DNA of 51,818 nucleotides from Acidimicrobiaceae bacterium (GTDB taxonomy: Bacteria; Actinomycetota; Acidimicrobiia; Acidimicrobiales; Aldehydirespiratoraceae). This document shows positions 7,742 through 16,044 of the stretch, piece after piece. A model generated the notes under the pieces. The model did not search any database. It was not told where the DNA came from and saw only the letters and a list, made by a program, of their open reading frames with translations. The stretch covers positions 390,271-442,088 of the forward strand of contig VXTM01000021.1 of assembly GCA_009837445.1 (NCBI GenBank). The letters run 5' to 3'. The position numbers and the translations under genes were made by a program. Position 1 is the stretch's first letter. The number at the start of each line of letters is the position of its first letter.

Positions 7742-8890
7742 ATGACAGTGCCGCACCGATTCCGAGTTGCCGTGGCGCTCTCCGCTGCGGCCCTGCTGGC
7801 CTCAGCCTGCGGCACCGACGGGGAGCCGGGTCCAGACAGCGCGGACGCCGGGGCCGTGACGCCCACGACCAGCGCAGCGGTCGACACCGACTTCGCCGAG
7901 GCCCAAGCCGCTGAAGCCGAGGCCGAGGCTGAAGCCGCCGCGGCTGAGGCCGAGGCCGCCGCCCAGGCCGCCGCCGAAGCCGAAGCCCAAGCCGCCGAGG
8001 CAGAAGCCGAAGCCGCCTTAGCCGAAGCCGAGGCCCAAGCAGCCGCGGAGGCAGCCGCCCAGGCTGCTACCGAAGCCGAAGCCGCCGCCCGGGCCGCCGC
8101 CGAAGCCGAAGCCCAAGCCGCCGAAGCGGAGGCCGAGGCCGCCGCGGAGGCAGCCGCCCAGGCTGCTGCCGAAGCCGAAGCCGCCGCCCGGGCCGCCGCC
8201 GAAGCCGAAGCCGAGGCTGCCGCGGCCGCTGAAGCGCAGGCTGCTGCCGAAGCCGAAGCCGCCGCCCGGGCCGCCGCCGAAGCCGAAGCCCAAGCCGCCG
8301 CGGAGGCAGCCGCCCGGGCCGCCGCCGAAGCCGAAGCGGCGGCCGTAGCCGCAGCCGCAACCACGACGACTGCCGCACCCACCACTACCGCCGCGCCCAC
8401 CACCGCTGCCGCGCCCACCACCACTGCCGCGCCCACCACCACTGCAGCACCCACCAGCACCGCCGCCCCTGCGATCCTCGCGACCGACGTGCCCGATGAC
8501 GAGATGACCGACCTGCGCACCGGCGCGACGGTCAACCTTCGAGACTTCGTGGACGGTTCCACGCCGCTGCTGCTGTGGTTCTGGGCGCCCCATTGACCGA
8601 TCTGCCGGCGGGAGGCCTCGTCGGTCGAGCAGTTCGCTCGAGACAACGTAGACCGAGTGACCGTCATAGGCGTGGGCGGCACGGACAGTCTGTCCCAGGC
8701 CGAGAGCTTCCTGGCCTCCGCCGGAGGTCCCCCGATCATGCTCTGGGATGAGCGCCCGGACTCGTGGAGCCACTACAACGCCGGCAACCCCGCTCTCATA
8801 CTGCTCGACGGCGCGGGTGAGACCCGGGTCGAGAGGGTCGGCTCGTTCAACCGGAGCCGTCTCCAGGACGCGCTGGACAGCTTGAGCTAG
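7742..8890 (+). CDS. selenocysteine-containing redoxin lipoprotein with long Ala/Glu spacer (in-frame TGA = Sec285)
   Basis: A paralogue of the preceding gene, 382 residues when the TGA at 8594-8596 is read as Sec285. A signal peptide with lipobox LASAC (about residues 19-23) is followed by an extraordinary segment (about 52-204) made almost only of Ala, Glu and occasional Gln/Arg, predicted helical. Next comes a Thr/Ala/Pro linker (about 205-241) and then the redoxin domain, with LLLWFWAPH-U-PICRREAS. Cys288 is the resolving Cys. After the Sec the frame runs on as VTVIGVGGTDS and NPALILLDGAGE, keeping the cis-Pro that the first copy lacks. It starts 3 nt after the upstream stop. The N-terminal spacer would hold the domain away from the membrane or across the cell wall. 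Confidence 0.85.
7900..8350 (+). repeat. degenerate GCC/GAA repeat encoding the Ala/Glu spacer
   Basis: Within this low-complexity stretch a 51-bp core recurs at 8063-8113, 8162-8212 and 8240-8290 (offsets 99 and 78 bp), the first with one mismatch. Each core encodes 17 residues of Ala, Glu and one Arg. All offsets are multiples of three, so copies can be gained or lost without breaking the frame. Confidence 0.85.
8605..8624 (+). promoter_or_regulatory. candidate bacterial SECIS hairpin of redoxin 2
   Basis: 8605-8612 (CCGGCGGG) can pair with 8617-8624 (CTCGTCGG) with two G-U wobbles, closing an AGGC tetraloop at +20 to +23 from the UGA. The sequence differs from the first copy while the hairpin position is kept. 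Assigned by eye. Confidence 0.5.
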
Positions 8891-8892
8891 AC

Positions 8893-8970
8893 ATTTAACC
8901 TTCCGTTTACCGGCATTCACTCCCGGTTCACGGTCACATTCTCTGTCAGAAACCTGCCCCCCTCTAGCTT
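8893..8970 (+). promoter_or_regulatory. PHO box and -10 region of the pst operon
   Basis: A run of direct repeats spaced about 11 bp apart resembles PhoP/RegX3-type PHO boxes: TTTAACC (8894), GTTTACCGG (8905), ATTCACTCC (8915), GTTCACGGT (8926) and a weaker CATTCTCTG (8937). A TAGCTT -10 candidate at 8965-8970 lies 17 bp beyond the last unit, so the box would replace the -35 region. This suggests induction under phosphate limitation. Confidence 0.6.
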
Positions 8971-9031
8971 GCTTGCGGCTCGCGTGGCGCGGGCTCATGC
9001 CATGCCGTTTCCCCCAAGGAGGGACGACTGA

Positions 9032-10015
9032 GTGCGCAAACCAAGGCGCCGGCTGCTGTGGTTGCCGGTGATTCTCGTGACGCTGTCTCTGATGGCCGCA
9101 GCATGCGGTGGCGACGAGGTCGAAGAGGAGGCTTCCGCTGTCTCCGGCGAGGTGAGTATCTCGGGTTCGTCGACGGTTGAACCGATCTCGATCCGGGTGG
9201 CTGAGCTGTTCGAGGACGTGGCCCCGGACGTGTCGGTGACCGTGGACGGCCCGGGCACCGGCGACGGCTTCAAGCTGTTCTGCGAGGGCGCGACCGACAT
9301 CTCCGACGCCTCCCGCCAGATCAAGGACGCGGAGAAGGAGGACTGCTTCGAGGCCGGCATCACCGACATCGTCGAGCTCAAGGTTGCCGTCGACGGCATC
9401 GCGTTGATGACCAACGCCAGTAACGACGCCGTCGAGTGCCTGAGCTTCCACCAGCTCTTCGACCTCATCGGCCCCAACGGCGAGGGCACCAGCACCTGGG
9501 CCGAGGCCTCTGCGGGCCTACCCGATGCGCCGCTGGACATCTTCGGCCCCGGCGAGGAGTCAGGCACCTTCGACTCCTTCGTCGAGATCGTCCTCGAGGA
9601 CCAGGCCGAGGAAGCCGGCGTGGAGGCCACCACCCGCACCGACTACAGCCCGTCGGGCGACGACAACGTCATCCTGCAGGGCATCCAGTCCAGCGGCACC
9701 AGCTTGGGCTGGGTCGGCTTCGCCTTCGCCGTCAACGCCTCCGGCGTGAAGCTGCTCGAGGTCGACGGCGGCAACGGATGCGTCGAGCCCACCGAAGCCG
9801 CCATCGCCTCCAACGAGTACCCGGTCAGCCGGGACCTGTGGATCTACGTCAACGCGGACAAGGCCGCAGCCAACCCCGCAATCACCGCCTACCTCGACTT
9901 CTACGTCTCCGACGCCCTCACCCAGGCCGTCAACGAGGTCGGCTACATACCCCTCACCGACGCAGCCCACACCGAGACCGCAGACCGCTGGCACAACCGC
10001 ACCCTCATCAGCTAG
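9032..10015 (+). CDS. pstS: phosphate ABC transporter substrate-binding lipoprotein
   Basis: This lipoprotein captures inorganic phosphate outside the membrane and delivers it to PstCA. The GTG start at 9032 has an AAGGAGGG site at 9016-9023. The 327 residues begin with a signal peptide ending in lipobox MAAAC, then SISGSSTVEPIS, which forms the phosphate-binding loop. ISDASRQIKDAE, VAVDGIALMTN and GPGEESGTFDSF are further PstS blocks. It opens the pst operon behind the PHO box; a repeat-rich 80-bp gap separates it from pstC and may allow higher PstS levels. Confidence 0.96.
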   Translation: MRKPRRRLLWLPVILVTLSLMAAACGGDEVEEEASAVSGEVSISGSSTVEPISIRVAELFEDVAPDVSVTVDGPGTGDGFKLFCEGATDISDASRQIKDAEKEDCFEAGITDIVELKVAVDGIALMTNASNDAVECLSFHQLFDLIGPNGEGTSTWAEASAGLPDAPLDIFGPGEESGTFDSFVEIVLEDQAEEAGVEATTRTDYSPSGDDNVILQGIQSSGTSLGWVGFAFAVNASGVKLLEVDGGNGCVEPTEAAIASNEYPVSRDLWIYVNADKAAANPAITAYLDFYVSDALTQAVNEVGYIPLTDAAHTETADRWHNRTLIS

Positions 10016-10023
10016 AACACCGG

Positions 10024-10079
10024 CCGGCCAGGCCCGGATCCGACCAGGTCCGGACCGGCCAGGCCCGGATCCGACCAGG
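10024..10079. repeat. 25-bp perfect direct repeat with palindromes between pstS and pstC
   Basis: The 25-bp unit occurs at 10024-10048 and 10055-10079, separated by TCCGGA. The junction makes the palindrome GGTCCGGACC (10047-10056), and each unit contains CGGATCCG. The region can fold into several alternative hairpins. A role in processing or attenuation between pstS and pstC is an inference. Confidence 0.85.
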
Positions 10080-10095
10080 AAGCTCCTTGCGCCGA

Positions 10096-11247
10096 ATGAC
10101 CGACACGAGCGTCGTACACCAAGAGCTCCTCACCGTCGACCAGCTTCAGATCGCGCCTTCCCGCAGGCACCGCGAGGTGATCATCAGGTACATCCTGCTG
10201 GTGACGGCGCTCGTGTCGGTCCTGGTCAGCACGCTGATCGTGTGGAGCCTCGTGCGTGAGGCGTGGACGTTCGTCACCGGTGTGGTGTGGGCCGACACCT
10301 GGGGACAGCAGGGATGGTTCCCCCGGCGAGGCCTCTACGACATTCCCACCATCGTCGTGGCCTCCCTGATCGTCACCGGCATCGCCATGGTGGTGGCCGG
10401 ACCGCTGGGTCTGGGCGCCGCGGTGTACCTGTCGGAGTACGCCAACCGGAGGGTCCGGTCCTGGCTTAAGCCCGCGCTGGAGATCCTGGCTGGAATCCCG
10501 TCGGTTGTCCTGGGATTCTTCGCACTCACATGGATCGCGCCCAACATCGTGGGGCGTATCGGGAAGACCACCTTCCTGGTGCTGGGCGCGGTGATCCTGA
10601 TCGGCTACGCGGCGATATCCGCGGTGATAGCACGATCCAAGATCAAGCAGTACCGGGAGGGAACGACTGATCCCTCGGCCCGCATCGGCGCGGTGGCGTC
10701 GATAGCAACGCTGGTCGTCGTCTTCGCCCTTGCCCTGGCCTGGATACTCAATGTGTGGCTGGAGTTCGCGCCCAACAACGCCGGCTCGCTGACCGCAGCG
10801 GGCATCGGTGTGGGCATCCTTACCATCCCGCTGGTGGCCTCGATCTCCGAGGACGCCATGGCCGCGGTGCCCGACTCGCTACGCCAGGCCTCAGCGGGGC
10901 TCGGCGCCCGCAAGAGGACCACGGCCACGACAGTCGTGCTGCCCGCGGCCATCTCCGGCATCGTGGCCGCCTTCATCGTGGCCGTCTCGCGGGCCATCGG
11001 TGAGACGATGGTGGTCTTCATGGCTGCCGGCGCGGCCGACGCGGCCCGGTGGACGGACAACCCATTCGAAGGAGGCCTGACCATGACCGCGGCCATGGCC
11101 TCTCTGGCCTCGGGCACCGACAGCGTCGTGGGCGAGGGCCTCACCTTCCAGAGCCTCTACTTCGTAGGCCTGCTCCTGTTCTTGACCACCTTGAGCCTCA
11201 ACATCATCGCGTCGCGCTTCGTGGCGAAGGTCCGGGAGGTCTACTAG
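10096..11247 (+). CDS. pstC: phosphate ABC transporter permease PstC
   Basis: A 383-residue membrane permease that, with PstA, forms the phosphate channel. It has an N-terminal helix near residues 30-55 and further membrane segments. The binding-protein-dependent transport loop reads VPDSLRQASAGLGARKRTT. The region between the first and second core helices is long (GVVWADTWGQQGWFPRRG), as in actinobacterial PstC. I use the ATG at 10096; an in-frame TTG at 10087 is better spaced from AGGAAG (10077-10082) and is a real alternative. PstA follows after 13 nt. Confidence 0.94.
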   Translation: MTDTSVVHQELLTVDQLQIAPSRRHREVIIRYILLVTALVSVLVSTLIVWSLVREAWTFVTGVVWADTWGQQGWFPRRGLYDIPTIVVASLIVTGIAMVVAGPLGLGAAVYLSEYANRRVRSWLKPALEILAGIPSVVLGFFALTWIAPNIVGRIGKTTFLVLGAVILIGYAAISAVIARSKIKQYREGTTDPSARIGAVASIATLVVVFALALAWILNVWLEFAPNNAGSLTAAGIGVGILTIPLVASISEDAMAAVPDSLRQASAGLGARKRTTATTVVLPAAISGIVAAFIVAVSRAIGETMVVFMAAGAADAARWTDNPFEGGLTMTAAMASLASGTDSVVGEGLTFQSLYFVGLLLFLTTLSLNIIASRFVAKVREVY

Positions 11248-11260
11248 TGGAGCCGGACCG

Positions 11261-12223
11261 ATGATCAGCCGCCTCTCCGATGACCGGTCCCGGGCGGCCA
11301 TCGCCGCCTCGATCGAGCGGCGCCGGGTTGACACTCGGGGCCTGCTGTTCAGGACGCTGCTCCAGTCGTGCCTGCTGATCACGCTGGCCCTGCTCGCGGT
11401 ACTGCTGATCACCGTCGCGTTGGACAGCACCGACCAGCTCGGCACCCGGCTGTGGGAGTTCCTCCAGGGCACCCTGCGGTCCCGGTCAGAAGACGAGCGA
11501 CTCGGCATCCACCAGGGCATGTACGGCTCGCTGTGGATCGCCATCATCGTGGCCGTGCTGGCTTTCCCGATCGGGATCGGCGCGGCGGTGTACCTCGAGG
11601 AGTACGCGCCCCGGAACCGCTTCACCGCGTTCATCGAGGTCAACATCCGCAACCTGGCCGGAGTGCCGTCGGTGGTGTATGGCCTGCTCGGTCTCGCTCT
11701 GCTGCTGAACGGCCAGATCTTCGGCCTCGACCGCCTCACCGGCGGGAGCTCGGCCCTGTCGGGCGGGATCACCCTGGCCATCCTCGTGCTGCCGATAGTG
11801 GTGATCACCTCCGGCGAGGCCTTCCGGGCGGTGCCCATCGAGCTGCGGGAGGGCGCCTACGGCGTAGGGGCCACCAGGTGGGAAATGATCCGAACCCAGG
11901 TGCTTCCCTACGCCGCGCCCGGCATCCTCACCGGCACGCTGCTGTCGATGGCCCGGGCGGTCGGCGAGGCCGCCCCGCTGATCCTGGTAGGCGCCATCTC
12001 CGGGCGGCTCGGTGACAATCCCGGGCTCTTCGACATCAGCGCCCTCACCGATCGGTTCACTGCCCTGCCGATCGTCATCACGACCTGGACCGTGCAGTCG
12101 GGCCGGGACGTCGGCTTCACCGCGGCCGCGGCCGCCGCCATCGTCGTGCTGCTTGTGTTCGTGCTAATGATGAACTCCGCTGCGATCCTGCTACGGAACC
12201 GGTTCGAGAAGAAGAGAGGCTGA
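11261..12223 (+). CDS. pstA: phosphate ABC transporter permease PstA
   Basis: The partner permease of PstC, 320 residues with about six membrane helices. Recognisable blocks are [31 protein letters not shown] and the EAA loop [19 protein letters not shown], which contacts Pst[17 protein letters not shown] is a conserved PstA stretch. The C terminus is a short basic tail (NRFEKKRG). The stop lies 1 nt before the pstB GTG, so translation is probably coupled. Confidence 0.95.
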   Translation: MISRLSDDRSRAAIAASIERRRVDTRGLLFRTLLQSCLLITLALLAVLLITVALDSTDQLGTRLWEFLQGTLRSRSEDERLGIHQGMYGSLWIAIIVAVLAFPIGIGAAVYLEEYAPRNRFTAFIEVNIRNLAGVPSVVYGLLGLALLLNGQIFGLDRLTGGSSALSGGITLAILVLPIVVITSGEAFRAVPIELREGAYGVGATRWEMIRTQVLPYAAPGILTGTLLSMARAVGEAAPLILVGAISGRLGDNPGLFDISALTDRFTALPIVITTWTVQSGRDVGFTAAAAAAIVVLLVFVLMMNSAAILLRNRFEKKRG

Positions 12224-12224
12224 A

Positions 12225-13100
12225 GTGTCGATGACCGACGAGGCTCCCCGCTTGATCGAGCGCCCAGTCGCCGCCGGCGATCCGAGCGCGGCACCGGGAA
12301 CGCCCTCGGTGGCGACCGAGAGGGACGTCGTGTTCCGATCCGAGGACGTGAACGTCTACTACGGCAGCTTCCGGGCGGTGCGGGACGTCACGTTCGATGT
12401 GCGAAAGAACCAGATCATGGCCTTGATCGGCCCCTCAGGATGCGGCAAGTCGACAGTGCTGCGCTGCTACAACCGGATGAACGACCTGATCAAGGACGCC
12501 CGGGTGACCGGAACCATCACCTACCGGGGCACGAACCTCTACGACGAGCGAGTCGACCCGGTCGAGGTGCGACGCCGCATCGGCATGGTGTTCCAAAAGC
12601 CCAACCCGTTCCCGAAGTCGATCTACGACAACGTCGCCTACGGCCCCCGGGTGGCCGGCCAGAAGAAGGGCCTAGACGAAATCGTTGAGAACTCGCTGCG
12701 CAAGGCGGCCCTGTGGGAGGAAGTCAGCGACCGTCTCAAGGACTCGGCTCTTGGCCTCTCGGGCGGCCAGCAGCAGAGACTGTGCATCGCCCGGGCCATC
12801 GCGGTGGGCCCCGACGTGCTGTTGATGGACGAGCCGTGCTCGGCCCTCGACCCGATCGCCACCGCCCACATCGAGGACTTGATGCAGGAGATCAAGCAGG
12901 ACTACACGATCATGATCGTGACCCACAACATGCAGCAAGCCGCCCGGGTGAGCGACACCACCGCCTTCTTCACCGCCGATGTCCGCTCCGAGAACGACAC
13001 CCGCACCGGCATCCTGGTGGAGGTGGACGCCACCCAGAAGATCTTCTCCAACCCGTCCGACGAGCGCACCGAGAACTACGTCACCGGACGGTTCGGGTGA
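12225..13100 (+). CDS. pstB: phosphate ABC transporter ATP-binding protein
   Basis: The ATPase that powers phosphate import. In 291 residues it has Walker A GPSGCGKS (69-76), the Pst-specific [18 protein letters not shown], signature LSGGQQQR, Walker B VLLMDEP and switch His in [13 protein letters not shown]. The first 40 residues are an extension beyond the usual PstB start. The GTG at 12225 has AAGAGAGG at 12212-12219 and is preferred; an ATG two codons later is possible. The gene ends 10 nt before phoU. Confidence 0.96.
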   Translation: MSMTDEAPRLIERPVAAGDPSAAPGTPSVATERDVVFRSEDVNVYYGSFRAVRDVTFDVRKNQIMALIGPSGCGKSTVLRCYNRMNDLIKDARVTGTITYRGTNLYDERVDPVEVRRRIGMVFQKPNPFPKSIYDNVAYGPRVAGQKKGLDEIVENSLRKAALWEEVSDRLKDSALGLSGGQQQRLCIARAIAVGPDVLLMDEPCSALDPIATAHIEDLMQEIKQDYTIMIVTHNMQQAARVSDTTAFFTADVRSENDTRTGILVEVDATQKIFSNPSDERTENYVTGRFG

Positions 13101-13110
13101 GGCTTCGAGC

Positions 13111-13872
13111 ATGACCGAGCAGACCCGCAAGACGTTCCACGCCGAGATCGAAGAGATCAGCGATCTGATCGTGCAGCTCGCGGCCCGGGCCGGGGACTCC
13201 GTCGCCCGGGCCACCGACGCTCTCTTGACGTACGACCTGGCGGAGGCCCAGCAGATCATCGACGACGACGACGCCATCGACGTGGCCGCCCTTGAGGTCG
13301 AGGAGAGGTGCCAGAGTCTGCTGGCCCTCCAGCAGCCCATGGCTGGCGACCTCCGCCAGATCCTGGCCGCCATGTGGATCACCGCGGAGCTGGAGCGGAC
13401 CGGCGGGCTGGCCTGCAACATCTGCAAGGGAGCCCGCCGGATGTTCCCGGCCGAGCTGCCCCCGAAGCTGCGGGGCTTGATCGCGGAGATGAGCGAGGAG
13501 GCGATCCGGCTCATCCGGCTGTCGGTGGACTCCTACTCCGAGCGCGACGCCGGCCTGGCCAGCGCCCTCGACGACATCGACGACAGGCTCGACAGCCTCC
13601 ACCGCGTGTTCGTGCGGAACCTCCTGGAGGTGAGCCGGTCCAAGGACCTGGACGTGCAGCCCGCGATGCAGCTGGCCCTGATCGCCCGCTACTACGAGCG
13701 CATAGGCGACCATGCCGTCAACGTCAGCGACCGGGTGCGCTACATGGTGTCCGGCGTCATGCCGTGGCGGGACAAGATGACCAGGCACCCGACCCGGGAG
13801 GAGTCTGTCGTCCAGGATCCCTCGCCCGGCTCGACCGAGGTGTCCCCCAACGGCGAGAACAAGACCGACTAG
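13111..13872 (+). CDS. phoU: phosphate signalling regulator PhoU
   Basis: PhoU links Pst transport activity to the phosphate-sensing histidine kinase and represses it in high phosphate. The 253-residue protein starts at MTEQTRKTFHAEIEEI and has two similar three-helix repeats with acidic metal-binding patches (for example DDIDDRLDSLHRVFVRN and RYYERIGDHAVNVSDRV in the second repeat). About 30 residues at the C terminus are an unstructured tail rich in Pro, Ser and Glu. It lies between pstB and the kinase, which supports the signalling role. Confidence 0.93.
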   Translation: MTEQTRKTFHAEIEEISDLIVQLAARAGDSVARATDALLTYDLAEAQQIIDDDDAIDVAALEVEERCQSLLALQQPMAGDLRQILAAMWITAELERTGGLACNICKGARRMFPAELPPKLRGLIAEMSEEAIRLIRLSVDSYSERDAGLASALDDIDDRLDSLHRVFVRNLLEVSRSKDLDVQPAMQLALIARYYERIGDHAVNVSDRVRYMVSGVMPWRDKMTRHPTREESVVQDPSPGSTEVSPNGENKTD

Positions 13873-13881
13873 GAGCGTCCG

Positions 13882-15090
13882 ATGACGACGCTCATAGTCG
13901 CTGTTCTGCTGGTGGTGGGCGGTGCCGTCACGGGCATTGCGCTGGACCGGGTCCGGCTGCGCCGCTGGCTCCGGCGCCTGTCGCCGGAGGGTCGGTCGGG
14001 CCCTGAGATGCCCCGGTCGGCTCGCGGGTTCATCGAAGCCGCTCAGCGGCGTGGGGACGTCGCCGAGGCCGGCCGCGTCTCGGCTGTGACCGCGGCTCGC
14101 CGGCTGGAGGCGAGCCTGGACGGGCTCCAGTCGGGGCTGGTGGTGTGCGACCGCACCGGGAGCGTGGTGGCCCAGAACGCGGCCGCGGAGCAGTTCCTGC
14201 TGGCCCGCCACGGCGAGGCCCTGGTCGGCCGGGAGATCAAGGAGCTGCTTGAGCGGGCCCGGGCCGGCGAGCGGGTGACGACCACCGTCGAACTTCACAC
14301 CGAGCCCCGCCGCAGCTACGAGGTGGAGGCCGGCCCGATCGAGCGTGATTCCGAGACGCTCGGGGCGGTTGCGCTGGTGTACGACATCACCGAGCACCAC
14401 CGCATCGACTCCGTCCGGCGCGACTTCGTCGCCAACGTGAGCCACGAGCTCAAGACGCCGATCGGCGCGCTGAGCCTGCTGGCCGACTCCCTGGCCGCCG
14501 ATCCCGAGCCCGAGGTGGCTACCCGCCTCGCGGGCCGCATGCAGATCGAGATCCAGCGGGTGGCCGACACCATTGACGACCTGCTGACGCTGGCGATGCT
14601 GGAGGACGAGAGCGGCCGGTCCGACGAGCAGGTCGACATCTGTGCGGTCGTCGCGGCCGCCGCCGACCGGATCAGCCAGCCAGCCGAGCAGCGGGACATC
14701 ATGGTGATCGTCTCGGGCGAGCAGGACGTCTCGGTGATCCGGGGAGCCCGGCGGCAGCTGGAGTCGGCGGTGTTCAACCTGCTCGACAACGCGGTGAAGT
14801 TCAGCGAGCCCGGCGGCCGGGTCGACGTCGTGGTCGAGACCCATGACCGGGACCTGCATGTGTCGGTGGCCGACGAGGGCATCGGCATCCCGGCCTCAGA
14901 GCGATCCCGGATCTTCGAGCGGTTCTACCGGGTTGACCGGGCCCGGAGCCGCAACACGGGGGGCACCGGTCTTGGGCTGTCCATCGTGCGGCATGTGGCC
15001 CTGAACCACGGCGGCGACGTGAATGTGACCTCGCAGGAGGGCTACGGGTCGCGGTTCACCATCACCCTGCCGATCGACAGCGCCGACTGA
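13882..15090 (+). CDS. SenX3/PhoR-type sensor histidine kinase
   Basis: A 402-residue membrane-anchored kinase. One N-terminal helix (residues 3-21) is followed by a PAS-like domain (about 78-170), a HisKA dimerisation domain with the phosphoacceptor His188 in FVANVSHELKTPIGAL, and a HATPase_c domain with N-box NLLDNAVKF, G1 DEGIGIP, the F-box FERFYRVD and G2 GTGLGLSIV. The single-helix architecture and the phoU/pst neighbours fit the SenX3 branch of phosphate sensors. Its AGGAG site overlaps the phoU stop. Unusually, the next gene is convergent, so no response regulator is adjacent. Confidence 0.92.
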   Translation: MTTLIVAVLLVVGGAVTGIALDRVRLRRWLRRLSPEGRSGPEMPRSARGFIEAAQRRGDVAEAGRVSAVTAARRLEASLDGLQSGLVVCDRTGSVVAQNAAAEQFLLARHGEALVGREIKELLERARAGERVTTTVELHTEPRRSYEVEAGPIERDSETLGAVALVYDITEHHRIDSVRRDFVANVSHELKTPIGALSLLADSLAADPEPEVATRLAGRMQIEIQRVADTIDDLLTLAMLEDESGRSDEQVDICAVVAAAADRISQPAEQRDIMVIVSGEQDVSVIRGARRQLESAVFNLLDNAVKFSEPGGRVDVVVETHDRDLHVSVADEGIGIPASERSRIFERFYRVDRARSRNTGGTGLGLSIVRHVALNHGGDVNVTSQEGYGSRFTITLPIDSAD

Positions 15091-15104
15091 GACCGGCTTC
15101 GCGG

Positions 15105-15914
15105 CTAGACGTGCTGGCCGGAACCGTTCGCTTCGCCCGCAACGAGCGGGGCCAGTAGCGACTGGCGCTGGCGCTCGAGCCATCCGAGCAGCACAGCCAC
15201 TGCTCGGGGATCGTGGCGGAGATGGTGGCCGGCACCGCTGATGATCCTGAGGTCAGCGCCCGGATGGGCGTCGGCCAGAACCCGGGCGTCGAAAACGGGC
15301 ACCGTCTCATCGTCGCTGCCGTGCAGAACCAGGAGCGACCGGTCCCCCAGCGACTCCGCGGCCTCGACTGCCCGCACGGACCGGATCTCTGCCGCCCATC
15401 GATCGAACCGCTCTGGGAACTCCGGGTCGCTCACGACTCCCACGTCACGGGCATACACCAGCAGCTTGCGGGGGTTGCGGGCCCAGTCCTCGAAGTCGGC
15501 CGGCGCGGCCACCGCGGCCACACCCCTGACCCGCTCGTCGGTGCTGGCCACCACCACGGCCAGCGCGCCGCCGGTTCCGAAGCCGATGATCCAGATCCCG
15601 TCACAGCTCACCTCCGTGGCGAGGAAGTCGACCGCTCCGGCGAGATCGCGCCGCCAACCGTCGAGCGAGAAGTCGCCTGCGGATCCGGCCACTCCCCTCG
15701 AGGCGTAGGTCAGGGCAGCGAACCCGGTCTCAGCCGCGATCAGGTCGGCGAGAGCCGGCATCGTCCTCGTCGAGTTGATTCCGCCCCCCGCCTCGGTGGG
15801 AAAGCCGTGGACGATCACCGCTGCCGGCTGCACCGCGGGAGCCCGTGCGGGGCGGGCCAGATGGGCGGTCAGCGTGTTCGAGTCGACGGTGAACCGGCCC
15901 TCCATCCGGGTCAC
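15105..15914 (-). CDS. alpha/beta-hydrolase-fold protein lacking the usual Ser nucleophile
   Basis: A 269-residue alpha/beta hydrolase fold: oxyanion-region VIVHGFPTEAGGG, the nucleophile elbow, an acid in VLHGSDDETVP and a His in ISGAGHHLRHDP. The elbow reads IIGFGTGG, with Gly113 where a Ser (or Asp/Cys) nucleophile would be expected. The rest of the triad is present. The fold may be non-hydrolytic or use another mechanism. The GTG at 15914 follows GGAGGT at 15918-15923. It converges with the sensor kinase, 14 bp apart. Confidence 0.75.
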   Translation of the reverse strand: MTRMEGRFTVDSNTLTAHLARPARAPAVQPAAVIVHGFPTEAGGGINSTRTMPALADLIAAETGFAALTYASRGVAGSAGDFSLDGWRRDLAGAVDFLATEVSCDGIWIIGFGTGGALAVVVASTDERVRGVAAVAAPADFEDWARNPRKLLVYARDVGVVSDPEFPERFDRWAAEIRSVRAVEAAESLGDRSLLVLHGSDDETVPVFDARVLADAHPGADLRIISGAGHHLRHDPRAVAVLLGWLERQRQSLLAPLVAGEANGSGQHV

Positions 15915-15938
15915 GGTACCTCCGTGTGCGGGCGCGAG

Positions 15939-15967
15939 GTGGGGCGGGCCTCAGGGACCCGCCCCAC
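15939..15967 (-). terminator. strong hairpin upstream of the hydrolase gene
   Basis: A perfect 10-bp stem (15939-15948 with 15958-15967) closes a 9-nt loop. It is very GC-rich and has no U-run on either side, so it is either an inefficient terminator or an attenuator for the short leader at 16045-16173 that is read towards the hydrolase. Confidence 0.55.
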
Positions 15968-16044
15968 ACATCGATTCTTGCTGGAAATCCCGGTCGAGCC
16001 GTGTGGCACCGCGGCAACAGCCGCAGGCGCCGCGCCGGATGTGA

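Noticed and set aside
7900..8350. CRISPR array or minisatellite unrelated to coding
   Set aside because: There are no unique spacers of constant length; every repeat offset is a multiple of three and the frame is open throughout.
7136..8890. Reading the redoxin genes as two broken or frameshifted pseudogenes
   Set aside because: Both paralogues are interrupted at the same codon by the same TGA, and the downstream frame stays intact with conserved fold sequence. Independent decay would not produce this.
13081..14859. 592-codon minus-strand open frame opposite phoU and the sensor kinase
   Set aside because: Shadow of two well-identified plus-strand genes, with His/Gly/Leu-rich composition typical of antisense frames in GC-rich DNA.
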